The translations under genes and the position numbers were made by a program. The notes under the pieces were generated by a model. The model worked only from the letters and a program-made list of their open reading frames with translations, searched no databases and was not told the origin of the DNA. 64,000 nucleotides of DNA from Gemmatimonadota bacterium (GTDB taxonomy: Bacteria > Gemmatimonadota > Gemmatimonadetes > Gemmatimonadales > GWC2-71-9): contig QHVB01000028.1 in NCBI GenBank assembly GCA_003222195.1, forward strand, positions 155,400-219,399, given 5' to 3'. Positions within the stretch are counted from its first letter, which is position 1. Every line of letters begins with the position of its first letter. Shown here piece after piece: positions 45,422 to 54,302 of the stretch.

Positions 45422-47371
45422 GTGGTCACGCAGCGCGTATGGCGAGCTTTGCTCGCAGCAGGAGTCCTCGTCGTTCCAGCGTTGAACGCCCAAAATGCTC
45501 CATCGCCCGATCCTCGCGTCGGCCTGCGCGCCGGCTGGTGGGATGCCGCTCAGGCCGCCTGGAACCTCCGGCTGGTGTCGACGAGCCGGCCGGCACCGGA
45601 ATTCGTTCCCGCGACGGCGGGCGACTTCGATTACATGAACTCGGATCTCGCGTTCAAGGGCCACTACGTGATTCAGGGCAACTTCCGCGGCTTCTCGGTG
45701 TGGGACGTGGCCGACCCCGCGCACCCGACGCTGGTACACGCCGAGACGTGCCCAGAGCAGCAGAACGACGTGTCCGTCTACAAGAACCTGCTGTTCCTGT
45801 CAGGTGAGTCCGGAAACGGCCGCGTGGACTGCGGCACACAGGGGGTCAGCGAGCATGCCAGCCCGCAGCGCTTCCGCGGCGTGCGCGTCATCGACATCAG
45901 CGATTTCAACCATCCGCGCATCCTGACCAACGTCCAGACCTGTCGGGGCTCGCATACCCATACGCTCGTCACCGATCCGAAGGACACGACCGTCGTCTAC
46001 ATCTATGTCTCAGGCCAGGCCCCGGTGCGTCCGGCCGAGGAGCTCGCGGGGTGCTCATCCGCCCTGCCCGCCCAGGACACGTCCTCGGCACGGTTTCGGA
46101 TCGACATCATCCGCGTGCCGCTCGCTCATCCCGAGTCGGCCAGCGTCGTGAGCCGGCCGCGGATCTTCGAGGCATTGGTTGCTCCCCCGAGTCACGGTCC
46201 TTCGGCTGGAGACTCCGCAGCCGCCGCACGCGAAGCGGATTCCGCGCGAGCGAAGGGCGCGTACGTCGTCACGATGGGGGGGGAGCCCATGGCCATCCCC
46301 CCGCGCTACATCGACGCCATGCTCGACAGCATCGTGAAGAGCCGGGGCGGGACCGGTGCACCCACGGCGGCGGATAGCACCGCGCTCCGCGGCGCAATCC
46401 AGGGAATCGTCGATGCGATGTTCAAGCCGGCACTGGGTCCCAATGGCCTGCCCCTTGGGCCCGATCAGTGCCACGACATCACCGTCTATCCCGAGGTCGG
46501 CCTGGCGGGCGGTGCGTGCGCGGGCTACGGCTTGCTGCTCGACCTGAGCGACCCCGCCCACCCCGTTCGTGTCGCGGCCGCCTCCGATTCGAACTTCGCC
46601 TACTGGCACTCGGCAACGTTCAACAATGACGCCGCCACCGTGCTGTTCACCGACGAGTGGGGCGGCGGCGTGGCGCCGCGCTGCCGCGTCACTGACAAGC
46701 CGCAATGGGGCGCCGACGCGATCTTCGCGGTGGCGAACCGGGGGCTCGCGTTCAAGGGCTATTACAAGCTGCCGGCCCCGCAGACCTCCACCGAGAATTG
46801 CGTGGCGCACAACGGCAACCTGATTCCCGTCCCCGGCCGCGACATCATGGTGCAAGGCTGGTATCAGGGCGGCGTCTCCGTGTTCGACTTTACCGATCCC
46901 GCCCATCCGACGGAGATCGCCTTCTTCGATCGCGGTCCCATGGACTCGACCAAGCTCGAGATGGCGGGCAGCTGGGGGGCCTATTGGTACAACGGCTACA
47001 TCTACAGCTCGGAGATCGCGCGCGGGCTCGACGTGCTCGAACTGCAGCCGAACGCGATGCTCACGCAAAACGAGCTCGACGCCGCAAAGCTGGTGAAAGT
47101 CGCGTCTCACAACCCGCAGGATCAGCAGCGGTTGACATGGCCGGCGAGCTTCGTGGTGGCGCGGGCGTATCTCGATCAGCTGGAGCGCTCGCGCGGCCTG
47201 TCGGCCGATCGGATCAGCGCCGCGCGCACCATGCTCGCCAGTGCGGAACGGACGACGAGCCGCGCCGCGCTGGTGTCGCTCGCCGCCGCATTTGACCGGG
47301 ATGCAGCGAGCTCCCGAGACGCGGTGCGGGTGCGTGCCCTGGCAGGGGTCGTGCGAGCGCTCGCCAAGTAG
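45422..47371 (+). CDS. Exported LVIVD-repeat beta-propeller protein
   Basis: The 649-residue protein has a signal peptide (ending near ALNAQ) and LVIVD repeats, in which short strands read FSVWDVADPAHPTLV, VRVIDISDFNHPRIL, LLLDLSDPAHPVRVA and VSVFDFTDPAHPTEIA. Such proteins form cell-surface propellers of unknown role. Several Cys-containing segments (HAETCPEQQNDVSV, QTCRGSHTHT, DQCHDITVYPE) with clustered His could bind metal. The first codon is GTG at 45422 after GGAG. A run of eight G at 46276-46283 lies inside the coding region. Confidence 0.88.
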   Translation: MVTQRVWRALLAAGVLVVPALNAQNAPSPDPRVGLRAGWWDAAQAAWNLRLVSTSRPAPEFVPATAGDFDYMNSDLAFKGHYVIQGNFRGFSVWDVADPAHPTLVHAETCPEQQNDVSVYKNLLFLSGESGNGRVDCGTQGVSEHASPQRFRGVRVIDISDFNHPRILTNVQTCRGSHTHTLVTDPKDTTVVYIYVSGQAPVRPAEELAGCSSALPAQDTSSARFRIDIIRVPLAHPESASVVSRPRIFEALVAPPSHGPSAGDSAAAAREADSARAKGAYVVTMGGEPMAIPPRYIDAMLDSIVKSRGGTGAPTAADSTALRGAIQGIVDAMFKPALGPNGLPLGPDQCHDITVYPEVGLAGGACAGYGLLLDLSDPAHPVRVAAASDSNFAYWHSATFNNDAATVLFTDEWGGGVAPRCRVTDKPQWGADAIFAVANRGLAFKGYYKLPAPQTSTENCVAHNGNLIPVPGRDIMVQGWYQGGVSVFDFTDPAHPTEIAFFDRGPMDSTKLEMAGSWGAYWYNGYIYSSEIARGLDVLELQPNAMLTQNELDAAKLVKVASHNPQDQQRLTWPASFVVARAYLDQLERSRGLSADRISAARTMLASAERTTSRAALVSLAAAFDRDAASSRDAVRVRALAGVVRALAK

Positions 47372-47397
47372 CAGTTCGGAACGCTCGTCGACCGAGT

Positions 47398-47428
47398 ACG
47401 GCGAGCCGTTTTGACCTCGGCTCGCCGT
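47398..47428 (+). terminator. Inverted repeat after the LVIVD gene, possible terminator
   Basis: ACGGCGAGCCG and CGGCTCGCCGT form an 11-bp stem around a 9-base loop (TTTTGACCT), starting 27 bases after the stop. The T run is in the loop rather than after the stem, so it is a weak intrinsic terminator or an RNA-stabilising hairpin. Confidence 0.5.
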
Positions 47429-47501
47429 TCGCGTTTCGCCCACCTGAAACAACCATTTTTCAAGTTCCGTCATCCAACCAGGAAACCACCCCGGAAAACC
47501 T

Positions 47502-50060
47502 ATGCTGTGTGCGTTACCGCTCCTCGCAGCCGTCACGCTTGTCGGGCAGTCAACCGACGGATCTCGCACCGCGGACCCGCCGTCCGCGGCTCCCAGGAGC
47601 GTCACCGCAACCCGCGCCGCGCAACCGCCGACGATCGACGGGCGCGACGACGACGCCGTCTGGCGCCTGGCGAAGCCGATCACCGAATTCCAGGAATGGC
47701 GGCCGAGCGAGGGCCTCGCTCCGAAGCTGCCGACGGAAGCCAAAGTCGCGTATGACGCCGGAAACCTCTATGTCTTCGTTCGCTGCTTTGATCCGCACCC
47801 TGACAGCATCATCACCGTCCTCGCCCGCCGCGATTACTTCACGCCGTCCGACATGGTCTGGCTGTTCCTCGACTCCTATCACGACCGCCGCACCGGCTTC
47901 GAGTTCGGCGTCAACCCGTCCGGCGTGAAGCTCGACGCGCAGATCTACAATGACGGCAACGAGGACTTCGCCTGGGACGCGGTGTGGGATGTCGCGACGC
48001 GCATCGACTCGCTCGGCTGGACGGCGGAGTTCCGGATCCCGCTCTCGCAGCTGCCGTACGGGCGCCAGCGGATCCAGACGTTCGGCTTCACGGTCGACCG
48101 CGATCTCTACCGCTACTCGCAGCGCGTCAGCTGGCCGCTCTTCCGGCAGTCGCAGGCGGGGTTCGTCTCACAGTTCGGCGAGATCGATGGGTTGGAGGGG
48201 CTCGAGGCGCCACGCCGGCTCGAGGCGGCGCCGTATCTCGTGACCAAGAACGTCTCCCAGATCAGCGCCAATACCCTCGGGCGCACCCAGGACGTGACCG
48301 TCGGCGGGGACCTCAAGTATCTCGTCGCCTCGAACCTGAAGCTCGACGCGACGATCAATCCGGACTTCGGCCAGGTCGAGGCCGACCCCGGCGTCCTCAA
48401 CCTCTCGGCGTTCGAGACGTTCTTCCAGGAGAAGCGCCCCTTCTTCGTGCAGGGCGCGGGGACCTTCCAGGTCAACGTCAATTGCACCGCGGTGAACGAC
48501 TGCAGCACCGGTGAAGGACTGGTGTACTCGCGGCGCATCGGACGCGCGCCGGAGCTGGCCGGTGCCTACTCGGACACCACATCGCCGGCGTTCACCACCA
48601 TCCTCGGCGCCGCGAAGCTCACCGGCCGTTTGCCGAGCGGCCTCGCGATCGGCGCGCTCGATGCCGTGACTCAACATGTCACCGGTGCGGGCGGGGCGAC
48701 CATCGAACCCACCACCAACTACGGGGTGTTGCGACTGCGACAGGATCTCCGCAAGGGCGAGTCGACCGTGGGCGCCATCATTACTTCGGTGGATCGGAAC
48801 AACGACTCCTGGAGCGCACCGTACCTGCATTCCAGCGCCTATGTCGGGGCGATGGATTTCCGGCACCGCTTCCCCGGCGGCCGCTACGAGCTCTCCGGGT
48901 CGATCGATTTCAGCAGAGTCGCGGGGAGCGCGCAGGCGATCGCCGCGACGCAGCGGGACGCCACCCACTATTACCAGCGTCCCGACGCGCTGCGGTTCGA
49001 CTCGACGCGCACGTCGCTCACCGGCGATGCGGAGATGCTGCAGTTCGGCAAAGTGGGCGGCGCGCATCTGCTGTTCCAGTCGAATCTCGAGCACCGCTCC
49101 CCGGGGTTCGAGATCAACGATCTCGGCTACCTGCAGCGCGCCGATCAGATCGCGTGGAGCACGTGGGCGGGATACTTCGATCGCCACACCCGCAAGCTGT
49201 ACCAGCGGTTCCAGTGGAATTTCAACTGGTGGCAGTATTGGACAACCGCGGGGCTCCCCGAGGAGCGCGCCTTCAATACCAACACGCATACGACGTTCCT
49301 CAACACCTGGTCGCTCCATTTTGGCGGAACGATCGGACAGCTCGGGACGACCTATTGTTACTCATGCGCACGAGGGGGCCCGGCGGTGCGCCAGGATTCC
49401 TACCTCGCCCCCTGGCTGGGCATCAACGGCGACGACCGCAAGATGATCGTCCCCTACCTCTGGTTTAACTGGTTCCGTGCCGACGGCGGGCGCTCGCGCA
49501 ACTTCAGCTTCGGGCCGGAGATCGACTTCAAGATCGCGTCGCGCGTGACCGCGGCGCTGTCGCCGAGTTACTCGCGCAGAACCAACGACATTCAGTCGCT
49601 GGGCTCCGCGACCGACACGACCAACGTCAGGCATTACCTGTTTGGGCACCTCGAGCAGAAACAGCTCGCCCTGACGATGCGCGTCACGTATCCGTTCACC
49701 GCAAGCATGTCGCTGCAGGTGTACGCGCAGCCGTTCGTTTCGAAGGGCACGTTCAGCAACGTGCGCGAGCTGTCGGCGAACCCGCGCGCGGCCGACTACG
49801 CCAGCCGGTATCAGGCCTACGGCGATACGTCATTCACGAACAACATCGGGGGATTCAACTTCAAGCAGTTCCGCTCCAACGTCGTGTTCCGCTGGGAGTA
49901 TCGGCCCGGATCGACGCTGTTCGTCGTCTGGAGTCAGGGTCGTCAGGGATCGACGGGGAGCGAGGGGGCGCGCAGCTTCAACGGCGACTTGAACGATCTG
50001 TTCAACTTGCCCCCGAACAACAGCTTCCTGGTGAAACTGTCGTATTGGATCAACCGCTAG
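47502..50060 (+). CDS. DUF5916 outer-membrane protein with CBM9-like N-terminal domain (copy 2)
   Basis: The 852-residue protein has a signal peptide (MLCALPLLAAVTLVGQ), a CBM9-like sandwich (PTIDGRDDDAVWRLAKPITEFQEW) and the DUF5916 barrel. It has the signature INPDFGQVEADPGVLNLSAFETFFQEKRPFFVQGAGTF. It is a paralogue of the protein at 13446 but clearly diverged, so the two are not a recent duplication. A Cys pair in NVNCTAVNDCSTGEG may form a disulfide. The reaction is not established. Its stop shares CTAG with the convergent anti-sigma factor gene. Confidence 0.92.
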   Translation: MLCALPLLAAVTLVGQSTDGSRTADPPSAAPRSVTATRAAQPPTIDGRDDDAVWRLAKPITEFQEWRPSEGLAPKLPTEAKVAYDAGNLYVFVRCFDPHPDSIITVLARRDYFTPSDMVWLFLDSYHDRRTGFEFGVNPSGVKLDAQIYNDGNEDFAWDAVWDVATRIDSLGWTAEFRIPLSQLPYGRQRIQTFGFTVDRDLYRYSQRVSWPLFRQSQAGFVSQFGEIDGLEGLEAPRRLEAAPYLVTKNVSQISANTLGRTQDVTVGGDLKYLVASNLKLDATINPDFGQVEADPGVLNLSAFETFFQEKRPFFVQGAGTFQVNVNCTAVNDCSTGEGLVYSRRIGRAPELAGAYSDTTSPAFTTILGAAKLTGRLPSGLAIGALDAVTQHVTGAGGATIEPTTNYGVLRLRQDLRKGESTVGAIITSVDRNNDSWSAPYLHSSAYVGAMDFRHRFPGGRYELSGSIDFSRVAGSAQAIAATQRDATHYYQRPDALRFDSTRTSLTGDAEMLQFGKVGGAHLLFQSNLEHRSPGFEINDLGYLQRADQIAWSTWAGYFDRHTRKLYQRFQWNFNWWQYWTTAGLPEERAFNTNTHTTFLNTWSLHFGGTIGQLGTTYCYSCARGGPAVRQDSYLAPWLGINGDDRKMIVPYLWFNWFRADGGRSRNFSFGPEIDFKIASRVTAALSPSYSRRTNDIQSLGSATDTTNVRHYLFGHLEQKQLALTMRVTYPFTASMSLQVYAQPFVSKGTFSNVRELSANPRAADYASRYQAYGDTSFTNNIGGFNFKQFRSNVVFRWEYRPGSTLFVVWSQGRQGSTGSEGARSFNGDLNDLFNLPPNNSFLVKLSYWINR

Positions 50061-50803
50061 CGCGGAGCCGCGGCCGAATCCGCCTGCTGCAGCAGTTGTT
50101 CGAACTCCCGCAGCTCGGCGAGGCCCAGGTCGGACACCGCCCAATACGTGTAGTCCGGCGTGGCCCAGTGCAACACGTGATATCCTTGTCGCGTCTCCGT
50201 CGCAGCGCCCGCGGCACCGCGATCGCTCGGCCATAACAGCACGTTGATGAGGTGCTGGCGCCGGCCGTAGACGAGCGCGCCGACGGGCCGTCCGCCAACG
50301 TACTCGAGGCGGCCGCCCAACAATGGATAGCCACGGCCGGCGAAATCGTACACCGGCGGCGAATAGTCCAGCTTGCCGTTGAACCAGGGCTTCACAGTGT
50401 GCTGGTCCGACGACTGCACGTCCGTCAGATGCCCGGGCATCAGCGATCGGACGTGGCTCGTGAACACTTCGTCGGCGATTGTCTCTCCCCCACCACGCTG
50501 ACGTCCTAACCGCCAACCGCCGAACGCGACCACGGCGAGTGAGGCGGCGACCGCCAGGGAGCGCCACAACACCGGCATCCTGGCGCGGCGTTGGAGGCTC
50601 CGCACGCGCCGCCGCAGTGTGTCGGGTGCGCGCAACGCCGGAATGCGAGCCTTGATCGCCGAGCGCAGCGCCAGCCGGCTGTCGAGGAAGCGCGTGCATT
50701 CCGGGCAGTGCGCCAGATGCGACTCGAGCTCGCGCCGCTCTGCGTCGGCAAGCTCACCGTCGAGATACGCGTCCAGCTGGGGTTCGAGATTCGGATGCGT
50801 CAT
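50057..50803 (-). CDS. Zinc-finger anti-sigma factor (ZAS type)
   Basis: The 248-residue protein has an N-terminal anti-sigma domain with the His-x3-Cys-x2-Cys motif (SHLAHCPECTRFL). One transmembrane helix (VLWRSLAVAASLAVVAFGGW) is followed by a periplasmic sensor part of about 130 residues. ZAS proteins hold their partner ECF sigma factor at the membrane and release it on redox or envelope stress. Its ATG overlaps the stop of the sigma factor gene (ATGA), the classic coupled pair. The periplasmic part is not a named domain. Confidence 0.93.
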   Translation of the reverse strand: MTHPNLEPQLDAYLDGELADAERRELESHLAHCPECTRFLDSRLALRSAIKARIPALRAPDTLRRRVRSLQRRARMPVLWRSLAVAASLAVVAFGGWRLGRQRGGGETIADEVFTSHVRSLMPGHLTDVQSSDQHTVKPWFNGKLDYSPPVYDFAGRGYPLLGGRLEYVGGRPVGALVYGRRQHLINVLLWPSDRGAAGAATETRQGYHVLHWATPDYTYWAVSDLGLAELREFEQLLQQADSAAAPR

Positions 50804-51273
50804 GTCAACGCCTCTTGCAAGCGTTTGCGGGCTCGGGAGAGCCGCGACATCACCGTGCCGACGGGCACGCCCGTGACGTCGCTGATTTCCTTGTAGGACA
50901 ATCCTTCGAGCTCCCGCAACACGATCACCTCGCGGAATTCGAGCGGCAACGCGTCGATAGCCTGCCGGAGATCCACCGCTGCCGCAGGATCGGCCGCCGT
51001 GCCGGCGTCGCTATGCAGCTCCTCGTTGAACTGGGTGACAAGCCCGTCCCCCTGCTGCCGGTGTCGCCAGGTGTACGCCGTGTTCCGCACGATCGCGAGA
51101 AACCACGCGCGACCATCGGGTCCGGTCGTTCCGCGAAACCCGCCGAAATACTTGAGTGCGCGCAGCGCCGCGTCCTGCACGACGTCCTGCGCGTCCGCGT
51201 CATTGCGCGTCAAGTAGCGCGCCAATGTGTACGCGGCATCGAGGTGCGGTAACACGACCGCTGCGAACTCCAA
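50800..51273 (-). CDS. ECF-type RNA polymerase sigma factor
   Basis: The 157-residue protein has sigma region 2 (LARYLTRNDADAQDVVQDAALRALKYFGGFRG with the DAxDVVQD core) and region 4 (DALPLEFREVIVLRELEGLSYKEISDVTGVPVGTVMSRLSRARKRL). It directs RNA polymerase to stress promoters and is held by the neighbouring anti-sigma factor. The first codon is TTG at 51273 after AAGGAG. Upstream it faces a 16-bp palindrome with GGAAT cores shared with the divergent cupredoxin gene, a probable autoregulated promoter region. Confidence 0.94.
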   Translation of the reverse strand: MEFAAVVLPHLDAAYTLARYLTRNDADAQDVVQDAALRALKYFGGFRGTTGPDGRAWFLAIVRNTAYTWRHRQQGDGLVTQFNEELHSDAGTAADPAAAVDLRQAIDALPLEFREVIVLRELEGLSYKEISDVTGVPVGTVMSRLSRARKRLQEALT

Positions 51274-51311
51274 GTCGACTCCTTCCAGTGATGACTCAAG
51301 ACTCGCTCGAA

Positions 51312-51327
51312 TTATTCCCGGGAATAA
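51312..51327. promoter_or_regulatory. Perfect 16-bp palindrome between ECF sigma and cupredoxin genes, candidate back-to-back -35 elements
   Basis: TTATTCCCGGGAATAA is a perfect palindrome, so GGGAATAA is read outward on both strands. GGAA-type sequences are usual -35 elements of ECF sigma factors. Rightward, GTCT lies 18 bases after GGAAT (51344-51347); leftward, GTCA lies 18 bases after GGAAT (51295-51292). An outer inverted pair AAGACTCG / CGAGTCTT at 51298-51305 and 51341-51348 surrounds it. The element may fire both genes by the same sigma factor. Confidence 0.55.
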
Positions 51328-51396
51328 GAACGCAGCCGGGCGAGTCTTTGCTCCGACGCTTGTCAGTCTCTTTCACGCTCGACGGAGGAACGCAAA

Positions 51397-52437
51397 ATGA
51401 AACGGATCATGCTCCTGCTGGCACTCCTGCCCGGACCACGCGAACCGGCCCAGGTCAACGTCCGCCTTTCCGAATGGAAGGTCGAACTGTCGCAGCAGAA
51501 CATCGCGGAGGGACCGGTGACGTTCGTCGTCACCAACAGCGGGCAGATCCCGCACGCGATCGAAGTCGAGGGGCAAGGGATCGAGAAGGAGATCGAGACG
51601 ATCCAGCCCGGCGCCACCGGCACGCTCACCCTGACACTCAAGCGCGGCCGCTACGAGGTGTACTGTCCGGTCGGTGAAGGCTCGCACAAGAAGCTGGGTA
51701 TGGAAGCGCGCCTGACCGTAGGAAGCGTCAGGACCTCCGAATCCACCGGCTACGACGGCTCCGCGATGGGGGACGCGCCGGCGGTTCAGGCGATCAGCGT
51801 CACGGGCGGCGGGCCCGTGGTGCAGATCCTCCCCGGCCCGTTCCCCTTCCCCGACAGCGCCGCGCCGATCCTGCAGGCGTTCGGGGACGAGCGTGAGGGG
51901 CTCGAGTCGCAGGTCAAGAACGGCCCGTACTCGAACAATGTGGGCAGGATCTCGGGAACGTTTCGCTTCACGGCGTGGGATAAAGGCGCCACGCGCGACT
52001 CAGTCGACGGCATCGCCGAGTTCACGACGCAGGACGGGGCGCGCTGGAGGCTGGTGCTGGATCGCGTGCAGACGAAGGACGTTCCGCATCACCCGCGCTT
52101 CGGTGGTGTGATCCTCGGCCTCTTTTACCATGGTGTGACGCAGGTGCATACGCCGCTCGTGCCGACGATCAACAGTGCAGTCGCGCTCTGGGCGTTCGGG
52201 CATCTCTACCGGAAGGGCACCCTAGTGACGGACAACGCCATGGTCCACGTGATGCTTTTGTCGCGCACGCGGCGGGACGGCGATTTCGCGCTCGCGTGCT
52301 GGGACTGCTCGAGAAATAAGATCGAAGAGCTCCAGCTCCAGATCCTGCCCGGTCCGGGCGAGCCGAAGTTCGACGCCCCGGGCGGGTTTCTCTTCGTCAA
52401 CTGGGAACAGTCCAGCTCTCGCAAGCCGACAAGCTAA
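51397..52437 (+). CDS. Cupredoxin-domain protein with C-terminal extension, likely target of the ECF sigma factor
   Basis: The 346-residue protein has a short N-terminal hydrophobic segment (MKRIMLLLALLPGP). A blue-copper domain follows in which His in IPHAIEVEG, Cys and His in YEVYCPVGEGSHKKLGM, and the final Met match type-1 copper ligands. The remaining 220 residues (ILQAFGDEREGLESQVKNGPYSN ... HHPRFGGVILGLFYHGVTQVHTPLVPTINSAVALWAFGHLYRKGTLVTDNAMVHVMLLS) form a separate beta-rich domain with several His, unlike any family I can name. A GGAGGAACG ribosome site precedes the ATG. It is divergent from the ECF pair, which suggests copper, redox or envelope stress control. Confidence 0.8.
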   Translation: MKRIMLLLALLPGPREPAQVNVRLSEWKVELSQQNIAEGPVTFVVTNSGQIPHAIEVEGQGIEKEIETIQPGATGTLTLTLKRGRYEVYCPVGEGSHKKLGMEARLTVGSVRTSESTGYDGSAMGDAPAVQAISVTGGGPVVQILPGPFPFPDSAAPILQAFGDEREGLESQVKNGPYSNNVGRISGTFRFTAWDKGATRDSVDGIAEFTTQDGARWRLVLDRVQTKDVPHHPRFGGVILGLFYHGVTQVHTPLVPTINSAVALWAFGHLYRKGTLVTDNAMVHVMLLSRTRRDGDFALACWDCSRNKIEELQLQILPGPGEPKFDAPGGFLFVNWEQSSSRKPTS

Positions 52438-52439
52438 AA

Positions 52440-52506
52440 GGGGGGGCGAGGGGCGGGGGGCGGGGGGCGGGGGGCGGGGGGCCGCGCGGGGGGGGGGGCG
52501 GGGGCG
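52440..52506. repeat. Guanine tract with four CGGGGGG heptamers
   Basis: Four exact CGGGGGG units occur at 52454-52481, flanked by G7, a run of eleven G at 52488-52498 and G5. The stretch follows the cupredoxin stop by two bases. It can form G-quadruplexes, may pause or end transcription, and is prone to length change. The rest of the 139-base spacer to the diguanylate cyclase gene shows nothing notable. Confidence 0.85.
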
Positions 52507-52576
52507 CGGCAACCCTGCGCCATGGCCTACAAGTCGTTGTGAGACTTGCTGCAAGGCGGCAACTATTGAGACCGGC

Positions 52577-54295
52577 GTGCGGAAAGTGAATGTTGCTGCC
52601 GTGAATATTTGGGAAAAGACCACTCGATCGCTGCGCACGCTGCGCCTCGACACTATGCGGGGCAAGTTTGTCGCGTTCGCGGTACTGGCGACGCTGTTCA
52701 CCACGCTCGTCATGACGGTGATGTTGTACGGACGGAATCGCCGCTCGCTGAGCGATCGCGTCGGGCAGGAGCTCCGCACGCTGAGCTCGGACATGGCGCG
52801 CGAGGTGGACGTCTGGCTCGACCAGCGGGTCTACGATTTGCGCCTGCGCGCGAGCCCCTACGTCGTCTCGGATAATCTGGCGAGAGCCTCCGGCCGCAAT
52901 GCGGCCCAGTCACTCAACCGACTCCGCGACTACCTCAATTCCGTCCGTCAGAACCTTCCAGCTCACGAAGGACTGGCCATCATCGGTCGCGACGGACAGG
53001 TCCTCACGAGCAGTGGCAGCCGGACGGGCTTCCGCTTGACGCCCGACCGCCTGAACAACCTGCGGACCCGCGATGCCCTGGTGGGCGAGCCCTTCTGGGA
53101 CGCAACCATCGGCAAAGCGGCGATCGTCCTCGCCGTACCGATTCGTCAGGATGACGGCCTCTTCCTGGGCGCGTTGGGCGCCAAAATCAATTTGGACAGC
53201 CTCAGTGACATGTTGGGGCAACTGTCGCCCGACCGCTCGCGCGACCTCTACCTGATTACCGAGCAGGGGCGCGTCATCATCAGCTCCGCGGGCAGCCCCG
53301 CGGATGTGATGAAGACGACCCTGCCTGAGACGACCACCAGAGAGCTTAGCGAGCGAGAGGGCCAGACGATCGTGCAGTCACGACCGAAGGGACGTGAGGT
53401 CGTGGCGGTACTGCGGCGAATTCCCCAACTGCACTGGGCGGCCGTGGCCGAAACGCCGCGTGCCGAAACCGCGCGTGAGGCTGGGGTGCTGCGGTTCCGG
53501 ACGGTGCTCCTGCTCTCGACGCTGATCCTGGGCGTTGGACTCCTCGCGTACATGGTCGGTCTGTTCGTCACCCGCCCGCTCGAGCGGCTCACCGAAGCGG
53601 CGGCGCGCGTAGCGGCCGGTGACCTGTCGGTCGAGCTGCCCGCGGGCGGCGGCGGCGAGGTCGGGTACCTGACGCGGGCGTTCAGTACCCTGGTGTCGCG
53701 TTTGCGAGAAAAAGAGGCGCACGGGGAGTTGGAGAAACTCTCGCTCACCGATTCCCTGACCGGGCTGTACAACCGCCGGCATCTCATGGGCACGCTCGCC
53801 AGCGAGGTGCAGCGGTCGCGCCGCCTGCGGCGCGCGTTCGCGGTCTTGCTGGCGGATGTCGACCGGTTCAAGCAGTACAACGACACGCACGGGCACCTCG
53901 CCGGTGACTCGGCACTCGTGAAGATCGCGGAGGTCTTCCGCAAGACGACCCGGCAGGTGGACTGTGTGGCGCGCTACGGCGGCGAGGAATTCGTGGTGAT
54001 GCTGCTCGAGGCAAACACGGAGACGGCCACCCTCGTCGCCGAGCGCATTCGCGGGCGTGTGGCCGAGCAGGACCTCGGCGAAGGGAAGCTCACGCTCAGC
54101 ATCGGCGTCGCGGAGTACCCGGACGGCGGCGATACGCCGGAGGAGCTGATCGCGACCGCGGACGCGGCGATGTACAAGGCGAAGAATGCGGGTCGTAATC
54201 AGGTGGTGGTTGCCGGGATCGAGCAGCGACCGCAGGAGACGATCGAGCAGCGCCCGCAAGAGAAGAAGCCGCCCCGGCGCAAGCGAGAAGCGTAA
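52577..54295 (+). CDS. Membrane diguanylate cyclase with dCache-like sensor, HAMP and GGDEF domains
   Basis: The 572-residue protein has an N-terminal membrane helix (GKFVAFAVLATLFTTLVMTVMLYG) and a periplasmic dCache-like sensor of about 240 residues. A second helix (VLLLSTLILGVGLLAYMVGLFVTRPL), a HAMP linker and a GGDEF domain follow. The catalytic motif GGEEF is at 468-472. An RxxD inhibitory site (RQVD, 459-462) is placed five residues before it, so the enzyme should make c-di-GMP and be inhibited by it. The tail has a tandem repeat (EQRPQETI, EQRPQEKK). The start codon is GTG at 52577. It probably signals with the response-regulator gene at 54985. Confidence 0.95.
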   Translation: MRKVNVAAVNIWEKTTRSLRTLRLDTMRGKFVAFAVLATLFTTLVMTVMLYGRNRRSLSDRVGQELRTLSSDMAREVDVWLDQRVYDLRLRASPYVVSDNLARASGRNAAQSLNRLRDYLNSVRQNLPAHEGLAIIGRDGQVLTSSGSRTGFRLTPDRLNNLRTRDALVGEPFWDATIGKAAIVLAVPIRQDDGLFLGALGAKINLDSLSDMLGQLSPDRSRDLYLITEQGRVIISSAGSPADVMKTTLPETTTRELSEREGQTIVQSRPKGREVVAVLRRIPQLHWAAVAETPRAETAREAGVLRFRTVLLLSTLILGVGLLAYMVGLFVTRPLERLTEAAARVAAGDLSVELPAGGGGEVGYLTRAFSTLVSRLREKEAHGELEKLSLTDSLTGLYNRRHLMGTLASEVQRSRRLRRAFAVLLADVDRFKQYNDTHGHLAGDSALVKIAEVFRKTTRQVDCVARYGGEEFVVMLLEANTETATLVAERIRGRVAEQDLGEGKLTLSIGVAEYPDGGDTPEELIATADAAMYKAKNAGRNQVVVAGIEQRPQETIEQRPQEKKPPRRKREA

Positions 54296-54302
54296 AGGCA
54301 CT

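Noticed and set aside
52440-52506. CRISPR-like direct repeats
   Set aside because: Seven-base G-rich units without spacers are a simple-sequence tract, not a CRISPR array.
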